Below, in pieces: positions 27,438-36,088 of a stretch of 64,000 nt of DNA. The first letter of the stretch is position 1. Each line of letters begins with the position of its first letter. The notes beneath the pieces were generated by a model. The model saw only the letters and a list, made by a program, of their open reading frames with translations, did no database searches and was not told where the DNA came from. The DNA is taken from assembly GCA_949155905.1 (NCBI GenBank), contig CASCWU010000001.1, positions 55,972 to 119,971 of the forward strand, in the 5' to 3' direction. The translations under genes were made by a program, and so were the position numbers. The DNA is from an uncultured Lachnospiraceae bacterium (lineage in GTDB: Bacteria; Bacillota; Clostridia; Lachnospirales; Lachnospiraceae).

Positions 27438-27672
27438 CCAGGGGAAAAAGGTGATTGCCGTACCGCGGCGCGCACAATACGGCGAGCATGTGGACGATCA
27501 TCAGCTTCAGCTTTTGGAGGAATTTGAAGAAAAGAATCTGGTCTATACCTGTCTGGAGGTAGAGGATCTGCCGGAGGCCATAGAGCATGTCCGAACTCAT
27601 TCCTTTGACGACTATCCCTCTAACACAGAGCATTTTCTCTCTGCCCTGGATGAGTATTTGTGTTCGCTGTAA
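27337..27672 (+). pseudogene. 3' remnant of an Alg13/PssE-like glycosyltransferase
   Basis: About 111 codons encode the C-terminal half of a GT28-fold glycosyltransferase (EEFSRLLEQCSVLITHGGVGTI...GKKVIAVPRRAQYGEHVDDHQLQL). HGGVGT is the UDP-sugar-binding signature. Intact PssE/EpsF-like proteins are about 160 residues; the N-terminal third is gone and the frame runs out of the tail of the Wzy-like gene. Confidence 0.7.
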
Positions 27673-27713
27673 AGGAGTAAGAAAAAAGGAGTAAGGGAAG
27701 AGGGGTGATATGG

Positions 27714-28216
27714 ATGAAAGCAAAGATTTTGGTAGTCGGCCCAAGCGAGACAAAAGCATGCGGCGGGATGGCGGCGGTCATTCGGGGTATCCGGGAGAGC
27801 AGACAGCTACAGGCAGAATTTGAAATGTAGAGGAGAAGGGACTGCAAAAGCATGTTATAGTAAAAGGATGGATCGGAGAGGCAGAAAAGCTAGAGTGTCT
27901 GAAGCAGGCGGCTACCGTAGTGCTGCCCTCTTATCAGGAGGGATTGCCGATGTTTTTGCTGGAAGGGATGGCTGCCGGAAAAGCGGTTATCAGTACGGTA
28001 GCAGGAGCGATTCCAGAGGTGGTGACAAAAGAAAATGGCATTCTGGTGGAGCCAGGTGATGTTCCGGCTCTGGCAGAGGCGCTTTTGCGCTGCAGCAGGG
28101 ATACTAAAATGCTAGAGAGCATGTCCGAACGAAATCAGGAGAGAGTGAGACAGATGTTTAGCGTCCGGCGGATGCACGAGCGTTTGGCAGAGTATTACAG
28201 GCAGGTGCTGGAATAG
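27714..28216 (+). pseudogene. Glycosyltransferase family 4 gene with internal deletion
   Basis: The first 38 codons are a normal GT4 N-terminus (MKAKILVVGPSETKACGGMAAVI) ending at a TAG near 27830. In a different frame, the sequence then continues with the C-terminal Rossmann domain (HVIVKGWIGEAEKLECLKQA...VVLPSYQEGLPMFLLEGMAAGKAVI...GIPEVV-type) to 28216. About 200 residues of the middle are missing. The E-x7-E donor-binding motif is present (EGLPMFLLE), but the protein cannot be made as one chain. Confidence 0.8.
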
Positions 28217-28228
28217 GAGGAGGGCGGC

Positions 28229-29215
28229 ATGGAAAAGGAAATGCCTAAGATTAGTGTAATCGTACCAGTATACAATGTGGAGGCCTATATCAAAGACTGC
28301 CTGGATACGATAGCAACGCAGACGTATCCCAATCTGGAAATCCTTGCAGTGGACGATGCTTCTACGGATAAAAGCGGCAGAATCTGCGATGCCTATGCTG
28401 TGCGAGAAAAGCGTCTGAGGGTGGTGCATGTTCCGAAAAACCGCGGGCCGTCTGCTGCCAGAAACGAAGGAATGCGTCTGGCAAGGGGGAGCCTTCTTTC
28501 CTTTGTGGATGCGGACGACAAAATAGAACCAGAGATGCTGGAAAAGCTCTATAGCAGCCTGTTGGAGCATCAGGCGGATATCAGTGTATGCGGAGCGGAC
28601 GGGATAAAGCTGGCAGGAGGGTCTGTGGCGGTTTATTCTGGAAAGGAAGCGATCTGCTGTATGGCAAAGGGCGTTCCGTTTAACCATGTGCCGTGGGGAA
28701 TGCTTTACCGGACAGATCTGGCAAGGCAATGTCCGTTTGACGAGCAGATATTTTATAGTGAGGATTTGCTGTTTCTTTATCAGGTGTTTCAGAGAGCCAG
28801 CCGGGTAAGCTATCTGCCGGATAAATTGTATCATTATACCTGCCGGGAGGGAAGCCAGGTGCATGGGGGCGTGAGCAGGAGAAAATGTACGACGCTTTTG
28901 GTACAGGAGAAGATTTGCCGGGATGCTGCGGTAACTATTCCAGAGGCGCTGCCGGATTTTCAGCAATTTGCCCTAGACGTGGATACCCGTCTGGCGATGC
29001 AGGCGGTAGAGGGCGGTACAAAGAAAGGAGAGGTTTTTTCTTATTTAAAGGCGTTTCAAAAGGACGTCCGGCAGCAATGGAACCGGAAGGCGCTAAGACG
29101 TCTCCCGGAGAAAAAGAGCGTTGTCGCTGCCCTGCTTTTGTATACGAGTGTATTTGCCTTTTGGGGAATTGCTGTTATCTACCAGCGGCTGAAAAGGAAA
29201 GGATTTTACGGATGA
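28229..29215 (+). CDS. Glycosyltransferase family 2 (first of tandem pair)
   Basis: A 328-residue GT-A enzyme with the classic start ISVIVPVYNVEAYI, DDASTDKSG (UDP-sugar binding) and the metal-binding DADD at ~92-95 (LLSFVDADDKIEPE). The C-terminus has one hydrophobic helix (ALLLYTSVFAFWGIAVIY), suggesting membrane association. It transfers a sugar during assembly of the lipid-linked repeat unit. The next gene is a clear paralogue, coupled through an ATGA overlap. Confidence 0.9.
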   Translation: MEKEMPKISVIVPVYNVEAYIKDCLDTIATQTYPNLEILAVDDASTDKSGRICDAYAVREKRLRVVHVPKNRGPSAARNEGMRLARGSLLSFVDADDKIEPEMLEKLYSSLLEHQADISVCGADGIKLAGGSVAVYSGKEAICCMAKGVPFNHVPWGMLYRTDLARQCPFDEQIFYSEDLLFLYQVFQRASRVSYLPDKLYHYTCREGSQVHGGVSRRKCTTLLVQEKICRDAAVTIPEALPDFQQFALDVDTRLAMQAVEGGTKKGEVFSYLKAFQKDVRQQWNRKALRRLPEKKSVVAALLLYTSVFAFWGIAVIYQRLKRKGFYG

Positions 29216-30261
29216 AAGAGGAGAGAGGGAGAAAGCCGAAAATCAGTGTTATCGTGCCGGTATATAATGTAGAAGCCTATCTGGAAAAATGCCTGGACTC
29301 TATCCGAGCGCAGACCTACCCCGATTTTGAGGCGATTTTAGTAAACGATGCTTCTACCGACAGAAGCGGAGAGATTTGCAGCCGCTATGCAGAACAAGAC
29401 GCACGTCTGCAGGTGATTCATCTTCCGGTAAACGGCGGGCTGTCTGCGGCGAGGAATAAAGGAATGGAGCAGGCGGTCGGAGTGTTTGTCTCGTTTCTGG
29501 ATTCGGATGATTATATAGAACCGGATTTGCTGAAGCGGCTTTATCAGAGTATATCGGAAAGCGGAGCAGATATCAGTATTTGCGGAACATATGGAATTAA
29601 CGGCGGAGGTGTGCCAGCCAGTCTTTATTCCAGAGAAGAGACTGTCAGATGCCTGGCGCGCCGTGAGCCCTTTCTTTGGACAGCATGGGGAAAGCTGTAT
29701 TCCTTAGAGCAGGCGAGGCAGCATCCGTTTGACGAGCGTGCGTATTGCTGTGAGGATCTGGTCTTTTTTTATCAAATGCTTCAGGAGGCAGAGACGATCA
29801 GCTATTGGCCGGAAAAGCTCTATCATTACGTCTACCGGGAAGGGAGCTTAATCCATCGAAAAATCGACGAAAAGAGATGTACCGTGCTTCCTGTTTTAAA
29901 TGAAATTTGTAGGGAGGCGGCAGAAAGGTTCCCGGAATTGCTGTATGGATTTCAGCAAATAGCATTAGATGTCAACGTGCGTCTGGCGATGCAGACGGTG
30001 GAGTGTGGTACAGAGGGAGGAACACGGTTTGCCTATTTAAAACGCTTTCAAAGAAATCTGCGGCGCCAGTTCAGCCGGGAGGCCTGGAGGCTTTGCTCCT
30101 CGAAAAAGGGACAGGCAGCAGAGCTGATATTGTATATCAGTACAGGGGTTTTTTGGGGCTTTGCCGTTTGCTATAAACGGATAAAACAGATGAAACGGTG
30201 GAGAAGCCGTAAACGGCTGCAAAAAAAGAACGAGGTGGATAGGCCGAATGGACAGGGATGA
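29212..30261 (+). CDS. Glycosyltransferase family 2 (second of tandem pair)
   Basis: A 349-residue paralogue of the preceding gene, nearly colinear with it: ISVIVPVYNVEAYLEKCLDSI, DASTDRSG, SFLDSDDYIEPD, and the same C-terminal hydrophobic helix (LILYISTGVFWGFAVCY). Start ATG 29212 overlaps the upstream stop (ATGA). The basic tail (KRWRSRKRLQKK) and the overlap with the flippase start at 30248 show tight operon packing. The pair probably arose by tandem duplication and then diverged in acceptor specificity. Confidence 0.9.
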   Translation: MKEERGRKPKISVIVPVYNVEAYLEKCLDSIRAQTYPDFEAILVNDASTDRSGEICSRYAEQDARLQVIHLPVNGGLSAARNKGMEQAVGVFVSFLDSDDYIEPDLLKRLYQSISESGADISICGTYGINGGGVPASLYSREETVRCLARREPFLWTAWGKLYSLEQARQHPFDERAYCCEDLVFFYQMLQEAETISYWPEKLYHYVYREGSLIHRKIDEKRCTVLPVLNEICREAAERFPELLYGFQQIALDVNVRLAMQTVECGTEGGTRFAYLKRFQRNLRRQFSREAWRLCSSKKGQAAELILYISTGVFWGFAVCYKRIKQMKRWRSRKRLQKKNEVDRPNGQG

Positions 30262-31558
30262 ACCGATAGCGAAAAATTTAACCGGTATTTTATTTAGTGA
30301 ATTTCTGCTGGCGGTATTAAAATTTCTATCACGCCGGGTATTTGTGCTGCTGTTGGGAAAGGAATATTTAGGCATCAATGGGCTGTTTACCGATATTCTT
30401 TCGGTGCTTTCCCTGGCGGAGCTGGGCTTTGGCGTGTCCATCACCTATAGCCTGTATCGGCCGGTAGCGCAGGGAGATACTGAGCTGATCAAATCCCTGA
30501 TACGGCTGTACCGCAGGGTTTATCGGGCAGTCGGCCTTCTTGTGCTGGCAGCGGGCTTCTGTCTGACTCCCTTTTTGCATTTTTTTGTCCGGGAAATGCC
30601 AGAAAGCATCCCGAATCTTTCGTTGATCTATTTATTAAATGTAATCAATACCAGTGTTTCTTATTTTTTTTCCTATAAAGCGACCTTGCTGTATGTCGAT
30701 CAAAAAAAGTATATCGACGCATTGATTCGTGCTGCCGTAGCCTTGGCGGCTGCAATCGCACAGATAGCGGTTCTGTTTGTGACAAGGAATTATTTGTATT
30801 ATTTGTATCTGGCGATAGGGGCTACGGTGACAGAAAATTTGGTGATTTCGCTGAAAACAGACCGGCTCTATCCGTACCTGCGGGAAAGAAGGGTCAGCCC
30901 TTTGCCGACAGAGATCCGGCAGGAGATTCGGCGAAACGTCAGCGCTATGCTGCTTCACCGGATAGGAGATGTGGCAGTATACAGCACAGACAATCTGTTG
31001 ATTGCCAAATTTGTAGGCATTACAACGACAGGGCTGTATTCTAACTATATGATGGTACGAGGCTTTCTCAATCTGATGATAAATGCCCTGTTTCATGCAG
31101 TTACTCCGGTAATGGGAAGGCTGAATGCAACGGAAACGGAGGAAAAAGGCAGATGGCGTTTCGATATCTGAATTTCTTTTCGGCTTGGCTGTTTGGCTGG
31201 ATGAGTATCTGCCTGTTTTGGCTCTATGATCCGTTTATCGACATCTGGCTGGGAGACGGTTATCTGCTCCCCCGTTCAGTGGTCTGGCTGATTGTCCTTA
31301 TTTTTTATGTCAATAGTATGCGGATTCCGGTCGCCAATACCAGGAGTGTGATGGGACTGTTTTGGGACGACCGTTTCAAATCCGTGCTGGAGGCGCTGCT
31401 GAATTTGGGTCTTTCTGTCCTGCTGGCACAGCGCTGGGGGATTTTGGGTAATTTGTCTGATCGTTCCGAATCTGGTTTATCTGGCAGTCTATTGCCGGAT
31501 GCCGGAGATTCGCTTTTTAGGGCGTTGGATCGGACACAGACTGGATCAGATGGAGTAG
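30248..31558 (+). pseudogene. Wzx-type oligosaccharide flippase, frameshifted and shortened
   Basis: The first 300 residues are a typical polysaccharide flippase of Lachnospiraceae type (KFLSRRVFVLLLGKEYLGINGLFTDILSVLSLAELGFG; YSTDNLLIAKFVG). The frame ends at 31171, while the continuation (FRYLNFFSAWLFGWMSICLFW...NSMRIPVANTRS) is in another frame from about 31153. The A5 tract at about 31142-31146 is the likely indel site. A second shift, with probable loss of sequence, occurs near 31440-31450 (LLAQRWGI), after which VICLIVPNLVYLAVY runs in a third frame to a TAG at 31556. Two separate lesions make a single base-calling error unlikely. Confidence 0.75.
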
Positions 31559-31566
31559 GAGGGAAG

Positions 31567-32712
31567 CTATCCGGCCAGCCCGTTTACCTGGATTTCATAG
31601 CGTCCGTCCGAATAGGCCGTCAAAAACACTTCGATGCTGTGGCAGGCGAAAAAGTCCGGATCGGTGCCGAAAAACATATCAAATAAAATATGCTCCGGTT
31701 TTCTGCCCTTTTCGTAATAAGAAGCATTCATTCCCTCCAGATACAGGCTGTCAAACAGGCTCTGATTGGTGACAGGGCAGGGAAACAGCTTTCCGTCCTC
31801 TAATACATAGTAGGTTTTTCCCTCCTGCTCCAGCGTGTCGAACCCATCCATCCAGTCGCAGGCAAGTCTTGCCATATCATCCTCTAAAATCGCATAGAAA
31901 AGCTCGGTTTTATGCTGCTCGATCCATTCCAGATGCTGGTTTAAAAGCTGGATAGCCGCCTTTAGTCCAGGAGACTCTGTCTCTTCGTCCTCCTCTTCCT
32001 CCAGGTAGTCGAAATAAAGCTCGGCCTGTTCCCCCCAAAGAGGAAGCTCTCCCTCCCAGGTATATTCGGAACCCTCTCTGGAAAAATCCTCTGCCCGGAT
32101 AAAGGGGGACTGTCTGATTATTTTTCTCTTCTGGGCTTGCTTTTGCTCCTTTTCCTGCCGCGCAAGGAAGCTTTGGTGATCCTCCGGCAGAAATTCGTAG
32201 TAGCATTTGCAGAGGATTTCCTCCGAAATACCTTGATTGAGATAGAGAGATTCTATCATGGACAGCGCGATCTGAAAGACGGAGAAGGTTCCGCAGAGGG
32301 CGTTCTGTCCTGACGGGGTCGAGTCACCTGTAACGCAGGAGATGATAAAAATATCATGTTCGCAATGAATTTCCTCTGGTATAAAATCCTCAGGCAGAGG
32401 GAACTCTCCCCGGAAAAGATGCGGTCTGTTTTTATATGCTTCAAAGGTGAGGCTGGCTGGGATAAAACAGAGAACGGGTCTTTTTGCAGATGCTCCGGAA
32501 AGGATGTCCTTTCTTTTGCCATTCCAGTAGGTTTCAGAAGAAAGAGCGCCGTCTGTAGTAAAAAAGACCGGCATAGCAGCGAGAACGATCAAATCGCCTG
32601 CCTGGTTAAAGGCATACGAAAGCCCTTCCTCCTCGGCCCATTTCACAGCAGACGGCTCCAGGGCGAGTAGCTGTTCCTTGCGTTTTAATAAAGCTTCGAT
32701 CCATGTATTCAT
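31567..32712 (-). CDS. DUF2262-like cytosolic protein
   Basis: A 381-residue acidic soluble protein without signal peptide or membrane helix. The C-terminal ~150 residues (LNQHLEWIEQHKTELFYAIL...FFACHSIEVFLTAYSDGRYEIQVNGLAG) resemble DUF2262, a domain of unknown function found in Firmicutes. The middle is lysine/glutamine-rich and low in complexity (ARQEKEQKQAQKRK). The start at 32712 follows AAAGGAAGTATCCT. It converges on the decayed flippase with only 8 nt between stops. Confidence 0.5.
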   Translation of the reverse strand: MNTWIEALLKRKEQLLALEPSAVKWAEEEGLSYAFNQAGDLIVLAAMPVFFTTDGALSSETYWNGKRKDILSGASAKRPVLCFIPASLTFEAYKNRPHLFRGEFPLPEDFIPEEIHCEHDIFIISCVTGDSTPSGQNALCGTFSVFQIALSMIESLYLNQGISEEILCKCYYEFLPEDHQSFLARQEKEQKQAQKRKIIRQSPFIRAEDFSREGSEYTWEGELPLWGEQAELYFDYLEEEEDEETESPGLKAAIQLLNQHLEWIEQHKTELFYAILEDDMARLACDWMDGFDTLEQEGKTYYVLEDGKLFPCPVTNQSLFDSLYLEGMNASYYEKGRKPEHILFDMFFGTDPDFFACHSIEVFLTAYSDGRYEIQVNGLAG

Positions 32713-32741
32713 AGGATACTTCCTTTCTAAAGTTTTTTTTA

Positions 32742-33077
32742 TTACCAGCGTTCCATATTTCTGCGATGCTTTTCCAGATAGACCTCTTTGAATTCGTCGA
32801 TAGAAATATCATAGCAGAGGAGAGCGTCGTTGAAGTACATCATAACGTCTGCCAGCTCTTCCAGAAAGTGCCTGCGTACCGCATCGTCCTTCATAATACT
32901 CTCGTTTCCTTCTTTTTTGATAACATCCGCCGCCTCTCCCAGCTCGATCATCAGCCAGAGAAAGGTTTTGAGGCTGGCCTCCGGGCATAGCTTCTCCCAT
33001 TTGTCCTTGTATTTTTCCTGTAATTCGCGTTGGATTTCCTGCATTTCCCGGAATCCAAGGTCGGTGGTAGATTCCAT
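32742..33077 (-). CDS. MazG-like NTP pyrophosphatase
   Basis: A 111-residue all-alpha NTP pyrophosphohydrolase of the MazG/dUTPase superfamily, which hydrolyses NTPs (often non-canonical or dUTP) to NMP and PPi. Metal-binding residues appear in the helix pair LMIELGEAADVIKKEG (E-x2-E-like) and LEELADVMMYFNDAL (E-x3-D). It starts behind AAAGGAGGACATC and lies upstream of, and probably co-transcribed with, the DUF2262-like gene. Confidence 0.8.
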   Translation of the reverse strand: MESTTDLGFREMQEIQRELQEKYKDKWEKLCPEASLKTFLWLMIELGEAADVIKKEGNESIMKDDAVRRHFLEELADVMMYFNDALLCYDISIDEFKEVYLEKHRRNMERW

Positions 33078-33197
33078 GATGTCCTCCTTTTTGTAAAATA
33101 GTTTTTCAGGGAACTTGAGTTTTGCTTTTTACAGTGTACCGCATTCAGACGTTTGCGTCAAGAATGGGATAGATGTGTTTTTTTGGTTAAGAGAGTA

Positions 33198-33227
33198 GTC
33201 ATATTCGCCGGACAGGCGGCATAAACT
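33198..33227 (+). promoter_or_regulatory. Sigma-E-type sporulation promoter of the SipL-like gene
   Basis: GTCATATT (33198-33205) and CATAAACT (33220-33227) are separated by 14 nt. This is a close match to the mother-cell sigma-E consensus (ATATT ... CATACAnT, ~14-nt spacing). No sigma-A-like pair fits as well here. Confidence 0.6.
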
Positions 33228-33272
33228 TCTCTTAGATAACGTCCGCGGTACTTATATTAGGAGGGGTAAGCA

Positions 33273-35093
33273 ATGGAGCTTGTAAAAAAGTTGGTTTCGG
33301 TCAACCAGGGCAAATGCCAGGGAAGTATCCAACTGACGTTGGACGACGATTTCAACGTGCCGGATCGGAAGCCGGATGTACGTCAGATTGTGGCAGAGCA
33401 GGGAGAAATTCATACCAATGAGGTGACGCCTGGCGGGGATAAGGTGCAGCTAGACGGAACGCTGCAGTTTCAGATCTTTTATATCAGCGAAGGGGAAGGC
33501 GGCAGGATGCAGGGAATGAACGGAGAAATTCCCTTCCGGGAGTGGGTAAATCTGCCGGAAGCCTGTCAGGGTCAGGTATTGGTCAAATGGATTTTGGAGG
33601 ATTTGAGCGTAGAGGTGATCAATTCCCGGAAAATCAGTGTGCGTGCTATCGTAACCGCACATGTAAAGGGCGAGGAAGGAACGATGGAGGAAATTGTCTC
33701 CGATCTATCGGAGGGCTCCTTTGGCGGAATGGGGATGTCGCCGAATATAAGCTGGGGGGCTTCTGCAGAATCCTACTTTGACGGCGGAAGGGAGAGCAGA
33801 GACGAGGAGGATGAGGACTGGGAGATGCCAGCGATTTCGGATTCTGTAGGGGCGTCTGGTGAGAGCTTTGGCAGCGGCAGTCCGATGGGAAAAGCCTCAA
33901 AGGACAGTTCCAGAAGCTTTTTTGGAAGCGCTTCGTTTGGCGGAGGCAGTGGGGCGTCAGGCGGTGAATTGGTAAGCTGCATTCAAAGCAGGCGGAAAAT
34001 GCTGCCGTTGACACAGCAGAGGATGGCGAAAAAAGATACTTTTCGGGTAAAGGATGAATACATACTGCCGGCGGCAAAGCCGGATATTGAGGAGATTGTC
34101 TATCAGGAGGTTTCTCTGCGCGGGGTGGAGATACGGCTGCAGGATGATAAATTCAGCTTAAAGGGCGAGCTGTATTTTATGATTTTCTATTATGGAGGTG
34201 AGTCGGATAAGCTGCAGTTTTTGGAGCTGGAGCTGCCGTTTTCCGGGACGCCGGAGTGCATTGGCTGTACGCAGGATATGATACCGGACGTAGAGGTCGG
34301 AATTTTGAAAAAGGATATCCAGATCAAGCCGGATGAGGACGGCGAAGAGCGGATTTTGGATGTCGAGGTCATTTTGGAGTTGTCGGTGAAAACCTACGGG
34401 GAAGAGAAGCTAGATATGTTAGAGGATTTTTATGCGACAGACCGCAGTCTGGAGCCGGTTTATAAAGAGCTGGAGCTGCAGGAGTTAAGCGGGCGATACA
34501 GCAATAAGCTCCGTTTGAACAACCGGATTCAGCTTCCAGAGTCGGCGCCGGGGATTTTGCAGCTGTGCGGCACCAGCGGAACGGTAAAGGTGGATGAATG
34601 CAGCCAGGAGGGAAATTCGATCCGGGTAGAGGGAATCGTGGAACTGCCGATTTTGTATATTACACCAGAGGATGCGACTCCGGTCTATTCGGTAAAGGGA
34701 ATGCTGCCATTTGAAGAGCTGATACCGATTGAGGGCTTTTCCGAGCAGGATACCTACGAGGTAAAGCCGGTGATTGACCAGGTGGCCTTGTCGCTATTGG
34801 ATGGCAGGGAGATAGATGCGAAGGCTACTTTAAACTTGGATACCTTTTTGTTCCGAAAAACCGGAGAGAAGGTGATCACAGGCTATACAGAGGCAGAGAT
34901 ACCGGAAGAGGAATTTCAGAATATGCCGGGGATTACCGGGTATTATGTGCAGGATGGAGATTCGTGGTGGACAGTCGGACGGAAATACCGCGTGCCTGTG
35001 GATAAGCTAAAGCGGATGAACGAAGGGCTTGCCGGGGAGTTAGAGCCCGGGATGCGCTTATTAGTACAAAAAGAAAGCGTTTACCGGAAATAA
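33273..35093 (+). CDS. SPOCS-domain protein with C-terminal LysM (SipL-like spore morphogenesis protein)
   Basis: A 606-residue protein with three SPOCS (DUF3794) repeats at roughly 1-140, 255-400 and 415-530. Each is marked by VPDRKPDVRQIV / LPAAKPDIEEIV / LPESAPGILQLC, and a LysM domain follows at ~555-602 (YYVQDGDSWWTVGRKYRVPVDKLKRMN). This layout is that of SipL (CD3567) of Clostridioides difficile, which binds SpoIVA and encases the forespore with coat. A ~90-residue Ser/Gly/Asp-rich disordered segment (~150-240) separates the first two repeats and is longer than expected. The sigma-E-type promoter agrees with mother-cell expression. Confidence 0.85.
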   Translation: MELVKKLVSVNQGKCQGSIQLTLDDDFNVPDRKPDVRQIVAEQGEIHTNEVTPGGDKVQLDGTLQFQIFYISEGEGGRMQGMNGEIPFREWVNLPEACQGQVLVKWILEDLSVEVINSRKISVRAIVTAHVKGEEGTMEEIVSDLSEGSFGGMGMSPNISWGASAESYFDGGRESRDEEDEDWEMPAISDSVGASGESFGSGSPMGKASKDSSRSFFGSASFGGGSGASGGELVSCIQSRRKMLPLTQQRMAKKDTFRVKDEYILPAAKPDIEEIVYQEVSLRGVEIRLQDDKFSLKGELYFMIFYYGGESDKLQFLELELPFSGTPECIGCTQDMIPDVEVGILKKDIQIKPDEDGEERILDVEVILELSVKTYGEEKLDMLEDFYATDRSLEPVYKELELQELSGRYSNKLRLNNRIQLPESAPGILQLCGTSGTVKVDECSQEGNSIRVEGIVELPILYITPEDATPVYSVKGMLPFEELIPIEGFSEQDTYEVKPVIDQVALSLLDGREIDAKATLNLDTFLFRKTGEKVITGYTEAEIPEEEFQNMPGITGYYVQDGDSWWTVGRKYRVPVDKLKRMNEGLAGELEPGMRLLVQKESVYRK

Positions 35094-35128
35094 GAAGCAA
35101 CGTGAAAAGAGACAATATAAATAAGAAG

Positions 35129-35172
35129 GAGCAGAGACGCCGGTCATGCGGTATCTCTGCTCTTTGTTTTCT
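35129..35172 (+). terminator. Terminator after the SipL-like gene
   Basis: GAGCAGAGA (35129-35137) pairs with TCTCTGCTC (35154-35162), followed by TTTGTTTTC. Confidence 0.75.
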
Positions 35173-35246
35173 TTTTGATTTTTGATTCTCACGCAGCCAG
35201 CTCTGGCTATGCGATCTGGCTTTGTAAGAACATTGGAACGGTCAGA

Positions 35247-35873
35247 TTATACCTCGCTGTCTGCTGTACCATTCTTCCAAGCGTTGAATTTTTCTACGGT
35301 AGCATCGTAGGTTCTCTGGCAAATGTCAGGAAGCTTGCTGCCCCATGCTCCAGTGGCCTGTTCAAAGCCCTTTTTGAAGGCTGCGAGCATTTCGTCTGCC
35401 TTTTCGGCATCGTTTCCAGCCAATGCTTTTGCAAAGGAAAGAAGGCGGTCGGAGGTCTGCTCTACGCCCCAATAGCCATCCTCTGCGATATCGGCCTTGG
35501 CCTGTGCAATCGTTTTCGCATCAGCGGTCAGATTTCCAGAACGAAGCAGGGCGTACATATCGACGCCGTTTCCCTTGTTCCAGGTATTGGCCTGCTTGCT
35601 TAACATCTTGTCAACTATGTTTTGCATCTGCTGCTTACGTCTGGCCAGATCGGATTTCATCTGGTTGACAATAGCGGCGTTCTCCGCCTTGGTAGGCTTT
35701 CTGGAGGAACTGGTGCTTGTAGTAGGCTTGCTCGGCTCATATACGGCACCCTGCTCGGTACTCTTATTGGCAGAGGATGTCGTGGTGTCCGCTGTCTTAT
35801 TGGTTTGTGTATTCGTATAAGAAGCGGGATTTGTATAAGCGCTGCCTGTGGAGGAAACTCCATTTGTATACAT
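35247..35873 (-). CDS. Conserved protein resembling DUF5610
   Basis: A 208-residue protein without signal peptide. Residues 1-65 are a Thr/Ser/Asn-rich disordered leader (ANKSTEQGAVYEPSKPTTST). The remainder is helical: MKSDLARRKQQMQNIVDKML, then AEDGYWGVEQTSDRLLSFAKALAG and AAFKKGFEQATGAWGSKLPDICQRTYDATVEKF. The 'TSDR-F...KGF-A...LP-I--TYD' pattern is like DUF5610. Function unknown; the disordered start and lack of enzyme motifs suggest a structural or surface-linked role. It starts behind AAAGGAGTCTTAGAC. Confidence 0.55.
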   Translation of the reverse strand: MYTNGVSSTGSAYTNPASYTNTQTNKTADTTTSSANKSTEQGAVYEPSKPTTSTSSSRKPTKAENAAIVNQMKSDLARRKQQMQNIVDKMLSKQANTWNKGNGVDMYALLRSGNLTADAKTIAQAKADIAEDGYWGVEQTSDRLLSFAKALAGNDAEKADEMLAAFKKGFEQATGAWGSKLPDICQRTYDATVEKFNAWKNGTADSEV

Positions 35874-36005
35874 GTCTAAGACTCCTTTCTAAGCGCGGCA
35901 TCATCCGTGATGCCAATATAGGTTCACTTGTATTCCATATATCGGATAAAAAGTGGAAATTCTTAACCGTTTTCCGGGAAATCACTGGGAAATGTATTTT
36001 CGCTG

Positions 36006-36034
36006 TTGCAAGAATGGAAAATATAACGTAAAAT
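36006..36034 (+). promoter_or_regulatory. Promoter of the ispE-gntR operon
   Basis: TTGCAA (36006-36011), 17-nt spacer, TAAAAT (36029-36034), about 55 nt before the ispE start. Confidence 0.6.
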
Positions 36035-36088
36035 AAAAATCAGAAAAAGATGTATACAAAGTACAGTAGGGGCAGGGGGAATACGGGA

